64,000 nucleotides of DNA from Corynebacterium glucuronolyticum DSM 44120 (GTDB taxonomy: Bacteria > Actinomycetota > Actinomycetes > Mycobacteriales > Mycobacteriaceae): positions 2,604,001-2,668,000 of the forward strand of contig NZ_CP047452.1 in assembly GCF_030440595.1 (NCBI RefSeq), read 5' to 3'. Both the position numbers and the translations under genes were made by a program. This document shows positions 51,755-61,437 of the stretch, piece after piece (the first letter of the stretch is position 1; each line of letters opens with the position of its first letter). The notes beneath the pieces were generated by a model. It was given only the letters and a program-made list of their open reading frames with translations. It had not been told where the DNA came from and ran no database searches.

Positions 51755-51862
51755 TTAGGAAGAGCCGAGGGGGATACCGAGAGCCGGAGCGATGTAGTTC
51801 GGCCACAGCGTCCCAATGAACGTCAGGATGTCTCCGACGATGTCAAGAGCGGTGCTCAGCAT
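51755..51862 (-). CDS. 35-residue hydrophobic peptide downstream of accD3
   Basis: The peptide begins MLSTALDIVGDILTFIGTLW and ends NYIAPALGIPLGSS. GAGGAG lies eight bases before the ATG, an almost ideal site, and a strong terminator follows. It has no signal peptide; it would form one hydrophobic, acidic amphipathic helix. Such features match the very short PorA/PorH-type mycomembrane channel peptides of corynebacteria, which also lack signals and can be O-mycolated on Ser or Thr. It might instead be a PSM-like or regulatory peptide. Co-expression with the mycolate operon is likely. Confidence 0.72.
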   Translation of the reverse strand: MLSTALDIVGDILTFIGTLWPNYIAPALGIPLGSS

Positions 51863-51928
51863 AAGTTTCTCCTCTCAGGGGTGATGAACGCAGGACAGTG
51901 TAATGGTTTTTCGGCGATCCTTCAACCC

Positions 51929-53479
51929 CTACATGGGCGAGATGGAACGCTTCTTGGCGACGCGGACCTCGACCTTGGAATCGAGCTGGCGAACGGCGCG
52001 GCGGAGCTCGAGGCGGGTGTCGCGAGGCTGGATCATGCGGTCGATGTAGCCACGCTCGGCGGCGACGTAGGGGGAGGTCATGTTCTCGTCGTAAAAGTCC
52101 ATGAAGACTTTCTTCATGTGGGCGCGCTGCTTTTCGTCGTCAATCTTGGCGAGCTGCTTGCCCTGGATCATGACGACGGCGGCAGACGATCCCATGACGG
52201 CGACCTGGGCGGTTGGCCAGGCCATGTTGAAATCGCCAGACAGGTTCTTCGAGCCCATGACCGCGTAGGCGCCGCCGTAAGCCTTGCGGACGATGAGGGC
52301 GATCTTGGGGACGGTGGCGTTGACCATCTCGTAGGCAAGCTTCGCGCCGCGGTGGATGAGGCCGACCTTCTCCTGCTGGACGCCAGGCATATAGCCGGGG
52401 GTGTCGACAACGAAGATGAGGGGGATGTTGTAGGCGTCGCAAATCTGGATGAAGCGGGCGCCCTTGTCGGCGGCGTCGGCATCGATGCAGCCGGCGGAGT
52501 GCATGGGATTGTTGGCGACAACGCCGACCGACCGGCCGTCGACACGCGCGAAAGCGGTGATCAGGTTGGGGGCGAAGTTCTCCTGAATTTGCAGGACGTT
52601 GTCGTCGTCGAAAAGCTTGGCGAGGAGATCAGCCATGTCATAGCCGGCGTTCGTGTCGTCGGGCATGAAGGAGTCCAGAGCGGGGGCCTCGAGCTCGTCG
52701 TCGGCCGGGGCGGACCAGCGCGGCGGCTCGTCGAAACACGTCGTAGGGAGGAAATCCAACAGGTCATGGACGTAGTTGAAGGCGTCCTGCTCCGAGGAGG
52801 CGACGTAGGAGACGTTGCCGTTGAGCTCCTGCTGGCGCGCGGAGCCCAGCTCAGAAGAGGTGATGTCCTCGCCGGTGACCTCCTTGATCACGGCAGGGCC
52901 GGTGACGTACATCTCCGCGCGCTCGTCGACGGCGACAACGAAGTCGGTGGTCACCGGGGCGTAGACGGCACCGCCCGCGCACTTACCCATGATGATGGAG
53001 ATCTGCGGGCTGCGGCCGGACAGTGGCAGCTGACGGCGGGAAATCTCCGAGTACATGGCCAGGGAGGTGACGGCATCCTGGATGCGGGCGCCGCCGGAGT
53101 CCTGGATGCCGATGACCGGGCAGCCGGCCTTGATCGCCATGTCCATGACCTCGCAGACCTTGCGACCGAAGGTGACGCCGACGGAACCGCCGTAAACGGT
53201 CTTGTCGTGGGCGTAGATGACGACGGGGCGGCCGTCGATGCGGCCGTAACCGGTGACGACGCCGTCGGAGTACGGGGCGTCGGGATCGCCGGGGGTGCGA
53301 CCAAGGGCTCCGACTTCGACGAAGGAGCCTTTGTCCAACAGCGCGTCGATACGCTGGCGCGGGGTGGTCAGCCCTGCCGCGTCACGCTTGGCGCGCGAAC
53401 GCTCACTGCCCGGATCCTTCGCCTGCTCGAGACGGGCCCGAAGGTCAGCGAGTTTTCCTGCTGTGGTTGAAAGATCCAT
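51929..53479 (-). CDS. accD3: Acyl-CoA carboxylase beta subunit of mycolate synthesis
   Basis: A 516-residue carboxyltransferase that, with AccD2 and AccA3-type partners, carboxylates one long acyl-CoA for the Pks13 condensation. Crotonase-like motifs: VIGIQDSGGARIQDAVTSLA, IIMGKCAGGAVYAPV and FVVDTPGYMPGVQQEKVG. ATG 53479 overlaps the pks13 stop (TAATG); the longer frame runs inside pks13. The operon order fadD32-pks13-accD3 is the conserved mycolate condensation cluster. A short peptide gene follows it. Confidence 0.93.
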   Translation of the reverse strand: MDLSTTAGKLADLRARLEQAKDPGSERSRAKRDAAGLTTPRQRIDALLDKGSFVEVGALGRTPGDPDAPYSDGVVTGYGRIDGRPVVIYAHDKTVYGGSVGVTFGRKVCEVMDMAIKAGCPVIGIQDSGGARIQDAVTSLAMYSEISRRQLPLSGRSPQISIIMGKCAGGAVYAPVTTDFVVAVDERAEMYVTGPAVIKEVTGEDITSSELGSARQQELNGNVSYVASSEQDAFNYVHDLLDFLPTTCFDEPPRWSAPADDELEAPALDSFMPDDTNAGYDMADLLAKLFDDDNVLQIQENFAPNLITAFARVDGRSVGVVANNPMHSAGCIDADAADKGARFIQICDAYNIPLIFVVDTPGYMPGVQQEKVGLIHRGAKLAYEMVNATVPKIALIVRKAYGGAYAVMGSKNLSGDFNMAWPTAQVAVMGSSAAVVMIQGKQLAKIDDEKQRAHMKKVFMDFYDENMTSPYVAAERGYIDRMIQPRDTRLELRRAVRQLDSKVEVRVAKKRSISPM

Positions 53480-56400
53480 TACATTCCTTTGATTCGCCGC
53501 GTAAGGTAAGCACCCACGGTGGCAATTTCTGGTTCGTCTACGACACCCAGGTGATCCCCGTGGAGCTGGATGATCTCCAAATCGTCCACAATAGTAGACC
53601 ACCCCCCGTCGGGGTCAATTTTTGCGTACCGCGGCTCCAGCTCGATGGCGCCGTCGTGCATCCGCTCAGCGCGGAACAGCATGACGGGCGCGGTGACGTG
53701 GGACCAGCGGTTGAAGTCCACCTTGTCCAGGATGCGGTTATCGACAAACGAGGCGCGCTGGTGCTCGAGGACGCCGGCGGCCAGGCCGTGGCTGGAGGCG
53801 TCCGTGGTGGCCAGGAACTCGGTGAGCATGCCGATGACGGCGTCCTCGCCCTGGGTTTCCAGCATCTCGTACGGGACGGGGAATTCGAGCCCGTACGTCT
53901 TCTTGGCAAACTTTGCGTAGCGCTCCCAGCGGGCCTTCGTCTCCTCGAGGGTGTCCGGCACCTTCTCCGAGGGCTGCACCGTATCGAGGAGGACGATCAC
54001 GGCGACGTCGCGATCGAGCTGCGAGGCGACCTCGAAGGCGAGGGCGCCGCCGAAAGACCAACCGCCGAGGATGATCTTGTGGTCGCCGGCGAGCTCTTCG
54101 ATCTCGGGGAGATAGGCCTTGGCGCGGTCCTCGAGGGAGCCTTCCAGGCGCTCGATGCCGTAGACCGGGACGTCGTCGGGAAGCCTGCGGGTCAGGGGCT
54201 GGTAGACGACGGAGGAGCCGCCGGCCGGGTGGAAGAGGAAGACGGCGGGCTCGTCGGAGCCTGCGGGGCGCTCCCGCAGCACGCGGACGTTGCCGGTGAC
54301 CTCGGTTTCCAGGCCCTCGCGGACGTGGTTGGCCAGGGGCTCGAGAGTGCGCGCTGCGCGGACCTCGTCGGCCGTGATCTCGACGTTCGCGCGCTCGGAC
54401 AGGCGCTCGGCGATCTTGGTTGCGGTTTCCTCGTCGATTTCAGGAAGTGTGCTGGTCACGCCGGCGGCAGCGGCGCCGGTCATTCCGGCCCAGGTGGCGA
54501 AGACGAGGCGCTCGGAGGCGTCGCGGGGTGCGACACCAACGCCCTCGCTCCGCTCGGGCGTGGGATGCGGATCGGGCGTGGGCTGTTTGTCGACGGCCTT
54601 GAGTTCGGATTCCTTGCCGGCGACGGCTTCCTCGACCATGGTGACGACGTCGGCGACGGAGGCGTCGCGAAGCGCCTGCACGTTGAGCGGCGGGATCTGG
54701 AAATCGTTTTCCACGCGGTTCTTGATGCGCATGCCCATGAGGGAATCCAGGCCCAGGTCAATGAGGGGGAGCTCCTCGGGGAGATCCTCTACCTCGTAGC
54801 CCATGGACTCGGAAACAATCGAGAGGAGGCGCTCCTTGATGGTCTCCCCGGAGTCAGGCTCCCAGTGGCGCTCTTCAATCTCCACTGGGGGCTCCGCTGG
54901 CGGGGCGCCCGCTGACGCAGACGCGTGAGATGGAAGCGTCGAAAAGCCCTCTGCGAGGAGATGATCGGAGTAAACCTCGACGTTGACGCCACCGATGTGC
55001 TTGCGGGCGAGGACAGTGACCTCGCCGGAGGTGGGCAGGGGCGCGTGATCCTCGGAAGCGACGAGCTCGGAGCCGGGAAGCAGTGCCTGGGCGGCTTCCT
55101 CGAGGAGAGCGTAGGCGCTCGGGCAGCGCTCGGCCTGCGCCGAGAATGCCAGCTGGCCCGTGGGGAGGGTGACCGGGGCGGACAGGAGGGTGCCGGTGCC
55201 GGGCTGCGAGGAGCTCGGGGTGGCGGCCGTCCAGTAGGAGGTGTCCTTGAACGGGGTGTGCGGGAGCGTCGCCGTGGGGCCGGTGCCGTAAACCTCGCCG
55301 AAGGCCACCGGACTGCCGGCGGCGTACAGCTTGGCCAGGAGCTCGGCGATCGTCTGCCCCTCGTCCATCTTCCGCTTGAGGGCGAAGGTGAGCTGCGCGT
55401 CGGGCTTGCCGACGGCGAAGGCCGTGGCCATCATGCCCATGAGGCCCACGGGGTTGGGCGAGATCTCCACGAGGGTGTTGTGGCCGGCGCCGAACGCCTG
55501 CTCGGTGGCGTCCTGGAAGTAGACGGAGCCGCGGGTGCACCGCAGCCAGTAGTCCGCGTCGTGAATCGTCGTCCCGGCCGGGTAGACAACGCCCTGATCG
55601 ACGGAGCTAAACAGGGGGATGGTGAGGGGCTGGGGATCGATATCGCAAATCTCGGCGGCAAGCTCGCCGAGCAGGGGGTCGAGGGCGCTCGTATGGCCGG
55701 CACCCTTCACGTTCAGGGCGCGGGCGAACTTGCCCTCGCCGTCGAGCTTGTCGACGAAGTCCAGCACCAGCTGGCGCGGGCCGCCGACGGTGGTCATGCC
55801 GGGGCCGGCGAAAACGGCGGGCTCGATGCCGTCGGGAAGCTCATCGGCGGGGACCTCGACGACGGCCATGGCGCCCTGGGTCTCCTCGGTGAGCATCGCC
55901 TCGCCCTCGCCCATGAGGCGGGCGCGGTGGCAGGCGATCATCATCGCGTCGTGGGCGGTCAGGCCACCGCAGGCGTAGGCGGCGGCGATCTCACCCATGG
56001 ACATGCCCATGACGGCGGCGGGTTTAGCGCCGAAGTGGGCGAGCAGGTCGGTCAGGGCGATCTGGATGGCGGTGATGGTGGCCTGGGCGGTCTCCGTGTT
56101 GTAGGTCTGGCCGTCGTCGGTGATGATGTCCACCATCGACCAGCCGGACTCGAACGTCACCAGTTCATCGAGCTCATCGATGCGCTGTTTGAACAGTGTG
56201 GACTGGTAGTAGAGGTGCTTCGCCATCTTGCGGTGCTGGGAACCGAAACCCGTGTAGACGAAGACGGGGCCGGCGGTGCTTGGGGCGTCGGAAACCTCGA
56301 TGCCCGGGCCCTTCTTGCCCTGGGAGACGAGCTCCAGGCGGTGGCGCAGCTGCTCCTCGTCGGTGGCGACGATGGCGGCGCGGGAACGGCCGTGGTTGCG

Positions 56401-58119
56401 GCGCGCGGTGGCGCGGGCGACGGCGTGCGGATCGGAAAGGTCGGCGTCGAGCAAGCTCGTCGCGGCTTCGCGACGGCGCGAGGGCAGCAGGCCGGAGACG
56501 GTGACCACGGCCGGGGCGTCGAGCTGCTGCTGGACGTTCTTTGGATCGCCAGCGTAGGAGGAGACGACGACGTGGGCGTTCGTCCCGCCGAAGCCGAATC
56601 CGGAGACGCCGGCGATCTTCTCGCCGGAGTACTCGGGCCACTCGCGGGCGTCGGTGACGACCTCCAGGTGCTGGCCGTCGAAGTCGATGTAGGGGTTCGG
56701 CTCGTCGAAGCCGAGCGACGGCGGCAGGGTGTCGTGCTGCATGGACAGGACGACCTTGGCCAGCGCGGTGGCGCCGGCAGCGGACTCGGAGTGGCCGAAA
56801 TTCGTCTTCGCGGAGCCGATGAGGACCGGATCGGCAGCGTCGCGGCCGACGCCGAGGACGGTGCCGATGGCTTGGGCCTCGATCGGGTCGCCAAGAATGG
56901 TGCCGGTGCCGTGGGCCTCGATGTAGTCCACCTGGCGGGGATCGACGCCGGCATCGGCGTAGGCGCGGCGCAGGACATCGACCTGGGCGTCCGGGTTCGG
57001 GGCGGTGAGGCCGTTGGAGTGGCCGTCCTGGTTGACGGCGGAGCCGCGGATGACGGCGAGGATGTGGTCCCCGTCGGCTTCTGCTTCGGCAAGTCGCTTG
57101 AGGGCGAACAGGCCCGCCGCGTCGCCGCGGACGAAACCGTCGGCGGAGGCGGAGAAGGCGTGGATCCCACCGGAGGGGCTGATGACGCCGAGTTCACCGA
57201 ACGCGGTAGAGATAAACGGCGCGGCCATGACGTTGACGCCACCGGCGAGGACGAGGTCCGCGTCGCCGTCCCGCAGCGCCCGCACACCCTGGTGGATGGC
57301 GACGAGCGAGGAGGAGCAGGCGGTGTCGACGGCCACCGAGGGGCCGCGGAAATCGAAAGTATAGGAAATGCGGTTGGCGATGATCGAGGAGGCGGTGCCG
57401 GTCAGGGCGTAGGGGTGCGCCTCGGCGGGATCCGAGGTGACGAGCATGCCGTAGTCGGAGTTGGAGGAACCGACGAAGACGCCGACGTGCTCCCCGCGCA
57501 GCGTGTTTGCGGGGTAACCGGCGTTTTCGAGGACTTCCCAGGCCAGCTCGAGCATGATGCGCTGCTGCGGGTCCATGTTCGCGGCCTCGACGGGAGACAG
57601 GCCGAAGAATTCGGCGTCGAAGGAGGCGATGTCCTCGAAGTAGCCGCCGGTGAGGTTGACCTCTTCCATTTTCTGCGCCGTGACCGGATCCGCGAGGTAT
57701 TCCTTCCAGCGCCCGGCGGGCTTGTCCCCCACCGTCGAGGTGCCGGTCTCGAGCAGGTTCCACAGGGTATCGAGGTTGTTGTCATGCCGCGAGTCGGCCC
57801 CCGGCACGCGGTTGGCGAGGCCGATGATGGCGACGTCACGGCCTGCGGCGACGTGTCCTTCGGCCACGCCGCTATATTCCGGCTCCGCCGGAGAAGCCGT
57901 GAGGGCGTTGGCGAGCGCCGCGATGGTGGGGTGTTGGTAGACGATTGTCGGGTCGACAGGTTTGTCTAGGAGGTTTTGCAGCTCCCCGGACAGGACGACC
58001 GCGTCGCGGGAGCTAAGTCCCAGCGAGGTGAGGTCCGTGTCCACGCTAATAGTGTCGAGGTCACTGTCGGTAGCTGTCGCTACCCACTCACGAATCCACG
58101 TGATAAGTTTCGTTGACAC
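53479..58119 (-). CDS. pks13: Polyketide synthase that condenses mycolic acids
   Basis: A 1546-residue type I synthase that joins two acyl chains to the alpha-alkyl beta-ketoester precursor of corynomycolate. Domain order by eye: N-terminal carrier (Ser near 36, SLGLSSRDAV), ketosynthase with active Cys near 268 (VDTACSSSL) and His motifs EAHGTGTILGD and KTNFGHSESA, acyltransferase (GMSMGEIAAAYA), second carrier (LGLDSLMGM), and C-terminal thioesterase (LGGWSFGGALAFE). That is the Pks13 plan. It shares an operon with fadD32 upstream and accD3 downstream, which overlaps its stop. Confidence 0.98.
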   Translation of the reverse strand: MSTKLITWIREWVATATDSDLDTISVDTDLTSLGLSSRDAVVLSGELQNLLDKPVDPTIVYQHPTIAALANALTASPAEPEYSGVAEGHVAAGRDVAIIGLANRVPGADSRHDNNLDTLWNLLETGTSTVGDKPAGRWKEYLADPVTAQKMEEVNLTGGYFEDIASFDAEFFGLSPVEAANMDPQQRIMLELAWEVLENAGYPANTLRGEHVGVFVGSSNSDYGMLVTSDPAEAHPYALTGTASSIIANRISYTFDFRGPSVAVDTACSSSLVAIHQGVRALRDGDADLVLAGGVNVMAAPFISTAFGELGVISPSGGIHAFSASADGFVRGDAAGLFALKRLAEAEADGDHILAVIRGSAVNQDGHSNGLTAPNPDAQVDVLRRAYADAGVDPRQVDYIEAHGTGTILGDPIEAQAIGTVLGVGRDAADPVLIGSAKTNFGHSESAAGATALAKVVLSMQHDTLPPSLGFDEPNPYIDFDGQHLEVVTDAREWPEYSGEKIAGVSGFGFGGTNAHVVVSSYAGDPKNVQQQLDAPAVVTVSGLLPSRRREAATSLLDADLSDPHAVARATARRNHGRSRAAIVATDEEQLRHRLELVSQGKKGPGIEVSDAPSTAGPVFVYTGFGSQHRKMAKHLYYQSTLFKQRIDELDELVTFESGWSMVDIITDDGQTYNTETAQATITAIQIALTDLLAHFGAKPAAVMGMSMGEIAAAYACGGLTAHDAMMIACHRARLMGEGEAMLTEETQGAMAVVEVPADELPDGIEPAVFAGPGMTTVGGPRQLVLDFVDKLDGEGKFARALNVKGAGHTSALDPLLGELAAEICDIDPQPLTIPLFSSVDQGVVYPAGTTIHDADYWLRCTRGSVYFQDATEQAFGAGHNTLVEISPNPVGLMGMMATAFAVGKPDAQLTFALKRKMDEGQTIAELLAKLYAAGSPVAFGEVYGTGPTATLPHTPFKDTSYWTAATPSSSQPGTGTLLSAPVTLPTGQLAFSAQAERCPSAYALLEEAAQALLPGSELVASEDHAPLPTSGEVTVLARKHIGGVNVEVYSDHLLAEGFSTLPSHASASAGAPPAEPPVEIEERHWEPDSGETIKERLLSIVSESMGYEVEDLPEELPLIDLGLDSLMGMRIKNRVENDFQIPPLNVQALRDASVADVVTMVEEAVAGKESELKAVDKQPTPDPHPTPERSEGVGVAPRDASERLVFATWAGMTGAAAAGVTSTLPEIDEETATKIAERLSERANVEITADEVRAARTLEPLANHVREGLETEVTGNVRVLRERPAGSDEPAVFLFHPAGGSSVVYQPLTRRLPDDVPVYGIERLEGSLEDRAKAYLPEIEELAGDHKIILGGWSFGGALAFEVASQLDRDVAVIVLLDTVQPSEKVPDTLEETKARWERYAKFAKKTYGLEFPVPYEMLETQGEDAVIGMLTEFLATTDASSHGLAAGVLEHQRASFVDNRILDKVDFNRWSHVTAPVMLFRAERMHDGAIELEPRYAKIDPDGGWSTIVDDLEIIQLHGDHLGVVDEPEIATVGAYLTRRIKGM

Positions 58120-58154
58120 CAGCGTTAACCCTTTCGTCTATATGTGCACACAAA

Positions 58155-58178
58155 AGCGTGCCCCGTGCGGGGCGCGCT
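58155..58178 (-). terminator. Hairpin between fadD32 and pks13
   Basis: AGCGTGCCCC, loop GTGC, GGGGCGCGCT: ten paired bases with one wobble; TTTTG follows on the minus strand. It may reduce transcription into pks13 without blocking it. Confidence 0.65.
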
Positions 58179-58209
58179 ATGTAGTTTATAGTCCCACTCG
58201 CCGGAAACG

Positions 58210-60003
58210 TTACTTTCCAGCGATGTAGTTCTTTTGGTTGAGCTTACGGGCGATCTTGCCCGAGGAGCTGCGGATAATCTCACCGGGGTGGAAGAGCCGG
58301 ACATCGGCGGGCTGCACGCCGTGGGCGGCGCTGACGGCCCCGGTGATGGTCTCGATGATCGTCGCATCGTCGGCGGTCACATCGGTGGCGCGCTCGGCGA
58401 GGATGATGAGCTTTTCGACGTCCTCGCCAGGCACGGCGAAGGCGGCGACGGCGGAGACCTGGTCGGTGGCTTCGGTGACGGTGGATTCGATGTCCGCCGG
58501 GTAGTGGTTGCGACCGGCGATGACGATGAGGTCCTTGCGGCGGCCGGTGATGAACAACTGACCGTCGACAAATGCCCCGAGGTCGCCGGTGGCGAGCCAG
58601 GCGTCGTCGTCGGGGGCGCCGGCGGCGCGGTGGCCGGGGGTGCCGAGGCGGTTGACGAAGGTCTCGGCCGTGTCGTCGGGGCGCTGGTAGTAGCCACCGG
58701 CGACGTTGGAGCCGTGGATGAAAAGCTCACCCACCCGACCGTCGGGAAGCTCATCATGGGTGTCCGGATCGACGACGACGAGCCACTGGGGGCGGACGAC
58801 CTCGCCGACGGCGGTGGCGGTGACCGCGTTGTCGGGCGAGGAAACGGTGACCGCCTGGCCGTCGGCAAGCTTCTCCCGATCGAAGTAGACCGTGTACGGG
58901 CGGTTATCCGTCTGCGGGGTGGTGACCAGGAGCGTTGCCTCCGCCAGACCGTAGGACGGGCGGATTGTCTCGCGACGGAGACCGAAGGGGGCGAACGTGT
59001 CGACGAACTGATTGACCGTGGAGATCGTCACCGGCTCCGAACCGTTGATGATGCAGTCGACGGCGGAGAGGTCGAGCCCCTCAGTGGGCGTGGCATAGCG
59101 GGCGGCGAGCTCGAAGGCGAAGTTCGGCAGGACCGTGTAAACATTTTCGTCGTCGGCGCGGCGATCCAGCTGCGTGAGCCAGCGGGTCGGCTCCTGAATG
59201 AAGGCCTGCGGGGTCATGAGGTCCAGCTCAAAGCCCACGGCGAGGCACATCACGGCGAGGATGATGCCCATGTCGTGGTGCAGCGGCAGCCACAGGACGA
59301 CGCGCGCCGGCTCCTTGATCTTCGCGGCCATGAGGATCTGGATGACGTTGGCGAGCATCGAACGGTGCGTGATGATGACGCCGGCAGGGGTGCGCGTGGA
59401 ACCGGAGGTGTACTGCATGAACGCCGGGGAATCGAGGCCCACGGGGACGGGCTGATAGTCCCGTGCCAGCGCCGCCGGAACCGCGTCGACGGCGATGACG
59501 CGCGTGCGCTCGGCCTGCGGGCGGTCCGACTGCAGCGCGCGCACGGCGCGGGCCGAGTGGCGGTTGGTGAGGATGACAGCAGGCTCGCAGTCCGTCATGA
59601 CGGCGGCGAGGTGGCCGGAGTGGCCCGGCTCGTTCGGGTCATAGAGCGGCACGGGGATGAGCCCGGCGTACATCGCGCCGAGGAAGCCGATGAGGTAGGC
59701 AGGCGAGTTCTCTGCCAGGATTGCCGCGCGGTCGCCGGGCTGCGCCACCTGGCCGAGGCGGACGGCCAGCGCCTTCACGCGGGCGTTGATCTCCGCCGCA
59801 GTGAGCTCCTCAACGACGCCCTCGCGGGAGGTGGAGAAGTCTTGATTCCTCAGCACGGGTCGCGCTTCGCGCGACGCGTCCGAGGAGGCATTCCCACTCA
59901 TTGAGAGGATCAGTTCGGACAGTGCGGGCACACTGAGGGTGGGCGGGAGAGCCAGGTTGCCGTCGGGGCCAACGAACTGCGTAATGGCGGCTGAAATCTT
60001 CAT
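58210..60003 (-). CDS. fadD32: Long-chain fatty acyl-AMP ligase of mycolate synthesis
   Basis: A 597-residue adenylating enzyme that makes acyl-AMP from the meromycolate-type chain and loads the N-terminal carrier of Pks13. Adenylation motifs: FMQYTSGSTRTPAGVIITHR, YGLAEATLLVTTP, WLATGDLGAFVDGQLFITGR and the end KIARKLNQKNY. The FAAL insertion that limits CoA use is part of this subfamily. The gene is directly upstream of pks13. Confidence 0.95.
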   Translation of the reverse strand: MKISAAITQFVGPDGNLALPPTLSVPALSELILSMSGNASSDASREARPVLRNQDFSTSREGVVEELTAAEINARVKALAVRLGQVAQPGDRAAILAENSPAYLIGFLGAMYAGLIPVPLYDPNEPGHSGHLAAVMTDCEPAVILTNRHSARAVRALQSDRPQAERTRVIAVDAVPAALARDYQPVPVGLDSPAFMQYTSGSTRTPAGVIITHRSMLANVIQILMAAKIKEPARVVLWLPLHHDMGIILAVMCLAVGFELDLMTPQAFIQEPTRWLTQLDRRADDENVYTVLPNFAFELAARYATPTEGLDLSAVDCIINGSEPVTISTVNQFVDTFAPFGLRRETIRPSYGLAEATLLVTTPQTDNRPYTVYFDREKLADGQAVTVSSPDNAVTATAVGEVVRPQWLVVVDPDTHDELPDGRVGELFIHGSNVAGGYYQRPDDTAETFVNRLGTPGHRAAGAPDDDAWLATGDLGAFVDGQLFITGRRKDLIVIAGRNHYPADIESTVTEATDQVSAVAAFAVPGEDVEKLIILAERATDVTADDATIIETITGAVSAAHGVQPADVRLFHPGEIIRSSSGKIARKLNQKNYIAGK

Positions 60004-60078
60004 AAAACTCCTTCGGGTGATGTCTTCATTGCTACATATCGAAGTAACTGCGGGCGCGTGTTACTTTTGCATGCAAAA

Positions 60079-60978
60079 TTACCCGTTTATGATTCCATGC
60101 ATCCAATCCACTGTCCACTGATTTGCCGTTGTCCCCGGGATGACATTGGGGTTGGTGGCGTACATGGCGTGGACACCGTTGGCATCGATGAGCGCTTGCG
60201 CGCGGCCGAGGGCGTTTTCGACGTCAATGGGAGCGTCGCAAATCGAATCGTCTGGGGCGCAGATCTCGTTCACCCTGCCATCCAGCTCGCCGAAGCCGCC
60301 CGCACGGGTGCCACGCATGGTGGCCTGCGGGACGATCGGCTGAATGAGGGCATTGACCGGGTGCAGCGCGATCTCCGCGCCGACGCCCGCCACGGGGTTG
60401 CCCACGACCTGGCCGTAGGCGGATTCACGGCGCCCGTCCGCGATGAGGGTGACGCCGGCAATGGACTCCGCAGGAATAGAGGCCCGGCCGTTGCCGATTT
60501 CACTGGCGACATCCCCCATGATCACCGCGCCCTGCGAAAAGCCGGCGAGGATGAAGGGTGTCTGCGGGCACTCGGAATGAGTCTTTTCCATTTCCTTAAG
60601 GAGCGTTGCCGTCCCCTCTTCGCGGGAGGCGTCGTAGCTCTTCTCCCCCATCGACTGAATGTTTTTGAACTCAGCCGTGTAGGGCAGCGTCCACACCTTG
60701 ACGTCGTCCGGGGCGTAGGCCGCCTGGATCGGCTGGGTGATGGACAGCATGAAGCTCTGCGGGTTGAAACTCGGGGTGATCGGGTCGTCATCCTTGGCAG
60801 ATTCCCACGTCCCCGGCGCGGACAGTACCTCATAGCGGGGACACATCGCCTCCGGAGCCGGCGGCGTGGGGGGAGGAGTTGGCCCCTCCTTCTTCTCGCC
60901 GGAAATCCACAGGACTATTCCGGCGATGATGATAGCGAGGACGATGAGGGCGGCGAGGACAGTGAGTATTTTCTTCAT
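60079..60978 (-). CDS. Cutinase-family serine esterase
   Basis: A 299-residue exported hydrolase with one N-terminal membrane anchor (ILTVLAALIVLAIIIAGIVL) and a Pro-rich linker. The alpha/beta-hydrolase elbow FILAGFSQGAVIMGDVASEI holds the catalytic Ser; a later Asp-Asp-Ser-Ile-Cys and HAMYATNPNV carry the rest of the triad region. Cutinase-like proteins in this spot are conserved next to fadD32 in corynebacteria. The natural substrate is probably an envelope ester. Confidence 0.88.
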   Translation of the reverse strand: MKKILTVLAALIVLAIIIAGIVLWISGEKKEGPTPPPTPPAPEAMCPRYEVLSAPGTWESAKDDDPITPSFNPQSFMLSITQPIQAAYAPDDVKVWTLPYTAEFKNIQSMGEKSYDASREEGTATLLKEMEKTHSECPQTPFILAGFSQGAVIMGDVASEIGNGRASIPAESIAGVTLIADGRRESAYGQVVGNPVAGVGAEIALHPVNALIQPIVPQATMRGTRAGGFGELDGRVNEICAPDDSICDAPIDVENALGRAQALIDANGVHAMYATNPNVIPGTTANQWTVDWMHGIING

Positions 60979-60981
60979 GTG

Positions 60982-61434
60982 TTAGCACAGGTGATCGGAG
61001 GCAGCGGCGCGAATCACGTTGGAGGCCTCCTCGGGTGTCAGATCGGTCTTTTTCTGTTCAACGAGCTGACCACCGACGGCAGGGATGATGTAGGAATCCT
61101 TGCCGGCGCGGCAGGCCTGCTGGCCGGCCCCAATCAGCTGATCCTCCATGCCTTGGGTGGTGATCCCCTGCTCATCAAGCTGCGCAAGGTAGTCCACCTC
61201 CCCGTCCGTCCGCTTATCCTGCGGCACGGGAACGGAGGAGACCTCGCTGGCCTCGCCGTCCTGCACCTGGGGGGCGGTCTGACGGGGTGCGGCAGAACCC
61301 GTTGTCGGGTTCACGCTACGCTCAATTTTTGGGATACTCGTGGCAACTGTCTGTGAATCATCGGTGGACTCGCTCGTTGCCGACCCACAGGCTGTGAGCA
61401 AGAAAGCGAGTGCCACCAGGCTGAGTTTCTTCAT
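60982..61434 (-). CDS. DUF732 lipoprotein
   Basis: A 150-residue lipoprotein with lipobox LLTAC after KKLSLVALAF. A Ser/Thr/Pro linker leads to a helical DUF732-type domain with two Cys (AGQQACRAGK and DHLC at the very end) that probably form a disulfide. It lies three bases from each neighbour in the operon mycolyltransferase-lipoprotein-cutinase. Confidence 0.82.
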   Translation of the reverse strand: MKKLSLVALAFLLTACGSATSESTDDSQTVATSIPKIERSVNPTTGSAAPRQTAPQVQDGEASEVSSVPVPQDKRTDGEVDYLAQLDEQGITTQGMEDQLIGAGQQACRAGKDSYIIPAVGGQLVEQKKTDLTPEEASNVIRAAASDHLC

Positions 61435-61437
61435 CGG

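Noticed and set aside
54925..57969. A 1014-codon open frame on the plus strand
   Set aside because: It is antisense to pks13, has the Gly/Ala/Val/Arg-rich composition of a GC-rich shadow frame and no motif; pks13 explains the region.
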